Below are positions 63,321-64,000 of a stretch of 64,000 nucleotides of DNA, piece after piece. Made by a program: the position numbers and the translations under genes. The first letter of the stretch is position 1. Every line of letters starts with the position of its first letter. Below the pieces are notes generated by a model, which saw only the letters and a list, made by a program, of their open reading frames with translations, did not search any database and was not told the DNA's origin. Origin of the DNA: Hyphomicrobiales bacterium. GTDB taxonomy: Bacteria > Pseudomonadota > Alphaproteobacteria > Rhizobiales > Rhizobiaceae. The stretch spans positions 186,001 through 250,000 of the forward strand of contig UBJR01000004.1 of the NCBI GenBank assembly GCA_900465675.1. Direction: 5' to 3'.

Positions 63321-64000
63321 TTGGCGGAAGACTGCCTGGTACTGATCATCGACGACAATATCGACGACCGCGAAGTCTACCGGCGGATGCTGTCGCGCGT
63401 CGCCGGAACGAACTACGTGGTAGCCGAGGCCGAGACCGGCGACCAAGGATTGGAGCTTGCCGCCAGCAAGCGACCAAGCTGCATCCTGCTCGACTATTCG
63501 CTGCCCGGCCGCGACGGACTTGGGGTGCTTGCCGAAATCCTGAAGCTCGATCCGACCGCCAATGTGATCATGCTGACGGGACAGGGCAACGAGACTGTCG
63601 CCGTCGAGGTGATGAAGAACGGGGCACGCGACTACCTGACCAAGGACGCGTTGTCGCCCGAGACGCTGCACCGCTGCGTCCAGAATGCCGTCATGCATGG
63701 CGCGCTGGAGAAGAAGCTGGAGCAGAAGCGGCAATCGCTCGAGATCTTCACCCGGGCGATGGCGCACGACCTCAAGGAGCCGCTACGCACCATCAAGTCG
63801 TTCAGCAAGATCCTGCACGGCTCGGCTTCGCTGCCGGCCGAGGACCGCGAGCTTCTCGACTATATCCTGAGTGCCGCCGACCATATGGAAGACCTGATCG
63901 TCAAGGTCTCAGGCTTCACCAAGCTTGATGTCTCCGGCGAACTGGAACTGAAGCCCGTATCGCTCGCCGCCGTTCTCGGGCAGGTCGAGGACAATCTGCA
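63321..64000 (+). CDS. Receiver-histidine kinase hybrid (partial, runs off the right edge)
   Basis: The start is probably TTG at 63321 with GAGGAT upstream; the first in-frame ATG would remove the acidic pair of the receiver. Residues 1-125 form a receiver with Asp11-Asp12, phospho-site Asp58 (ILLDYSLPGRDG) and Lys in YLTKDA. A HisKA domain follows with His149 (MAHDLKEPLRTIKSFSKI). The HATPase lies beyond the window. Receiver-first kinases of this kind relay signal from a partner kinase. It follows the Rcp1-type gene by four bases. Confidence 0.9.
   Translation, partial: MAEDCLVLIIDDNIDDREVYRRMLSRVAGTNYVVAEAETGDQGLELAASKRPSCILLDYSLPGRDGLGVLAEILKLDPTANVIMLTGQGNETVAVEVMKNGARDYLTKDALSPETLHRCVQNAVMHGALEKKLEQKRQSLEIFTRAMAHDLKEPLRTIKSFSKILHGSASLPAEDRELLDYILSAADHMEDLIVKVSGFTKLDVSGELELKPVSLAAVLGQVEDNL

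Noticed and set aside
1..64000. CRISPR arrays, insertion sequences, tRNA or rRNA genes, prophage genes
   Set aside because: No regularly spaced repeats, transposase or integrase frames, cloverleaf sequences or phage structural genes were recognised.

Overview
The window is a contiguous block of flagellar and chemotaxis genes from an alphaproteobacterium of the Rhizobiales, most likely a Rhizobium close to the R. leguminosarum/R. etli group. The reasons are gene order and gene content: visN/visR, rem, motC, motE, fliK (old motD), flbT/flaF, cheS, cheT and icpA occur together in the order known from Sinorhizobium and Rhizobium. Four tandem flagellin genes and a SPINDLY-type glycosyltransferase next to them point to Rhizobium rather than Sinorhizobium. 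No insertion sequence, CRISPR array, tRNA or rRNA gene was seen.

Layout. Positions 1-32.7 kb are almost entirely minus strand. From right to left they hold flgF-fliI-(unknown), flgB-flgC-fliE-flgG-flgA-flgI-motE-flgH-fliL-fliP, a plus-strand SPINDLY-family glycosyltransferase, flaA, flaB, flaC, flaD, a FliH-like gene with motB-motC-fliK and a lytic transglycosylase, rem, flgE-flgK-flgL-flaF-flbT-flgD-fliQ-flhA-fliR, a FliJ-like gene, flgJ, a FlgN-like gene and a cut-off membrane protein. Positions 32.9-38.1 kb are plus strand: motA-fliM-fliN-fliG-flhB and an unknown gene. Positions 38.2-50.5 kb are minus strand again: visN-visR, fliF, and the chemotaxis operon icpA-cheS-cheY1-cheA-cheW-cheR-cheB-cheY2-cheD-cheT. 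From 50.9 kb the content changes to housekeeping and signalling genes: a family 39 glycosyltransferase, an XRE regulator, a KefB/YbaL antiporter, fused SecDF, and a group of histidine kinases, receiver proteins and a LuxR regulator that runs off the right edge.

How it works together. VisN and VisR sit at the top of the motility hierarchy and Rem below them. The fli/flh/flg genes build export gate, switch, rod, ring and hook; MotA/MotB with MotC, MotE and FliK complete the motor and hook; FlaF/FlbT tune flagellin production; the four flagellins form the filament. The che operon couples receptors to two CheY proteins, with CheS and CheT as signal-termination factors.

Most notable observations: perfect TTAA-N7-TTAA (CtrA-type) sites upstream of rem, flaC and flaD; a second element shared by all four flagellin upstream regions; a SPINDLY O-glycosyltransferase gene embedded beside flaA; an IcpA globin domain without the expected proximal histidine; a Rem receiver domain without a phosphorylatable aspartate; candidate FliH, FliJ and FlgN equivalents; and a cluster of phytochrome-type kinases and Rcp1-type receivers at the right end.
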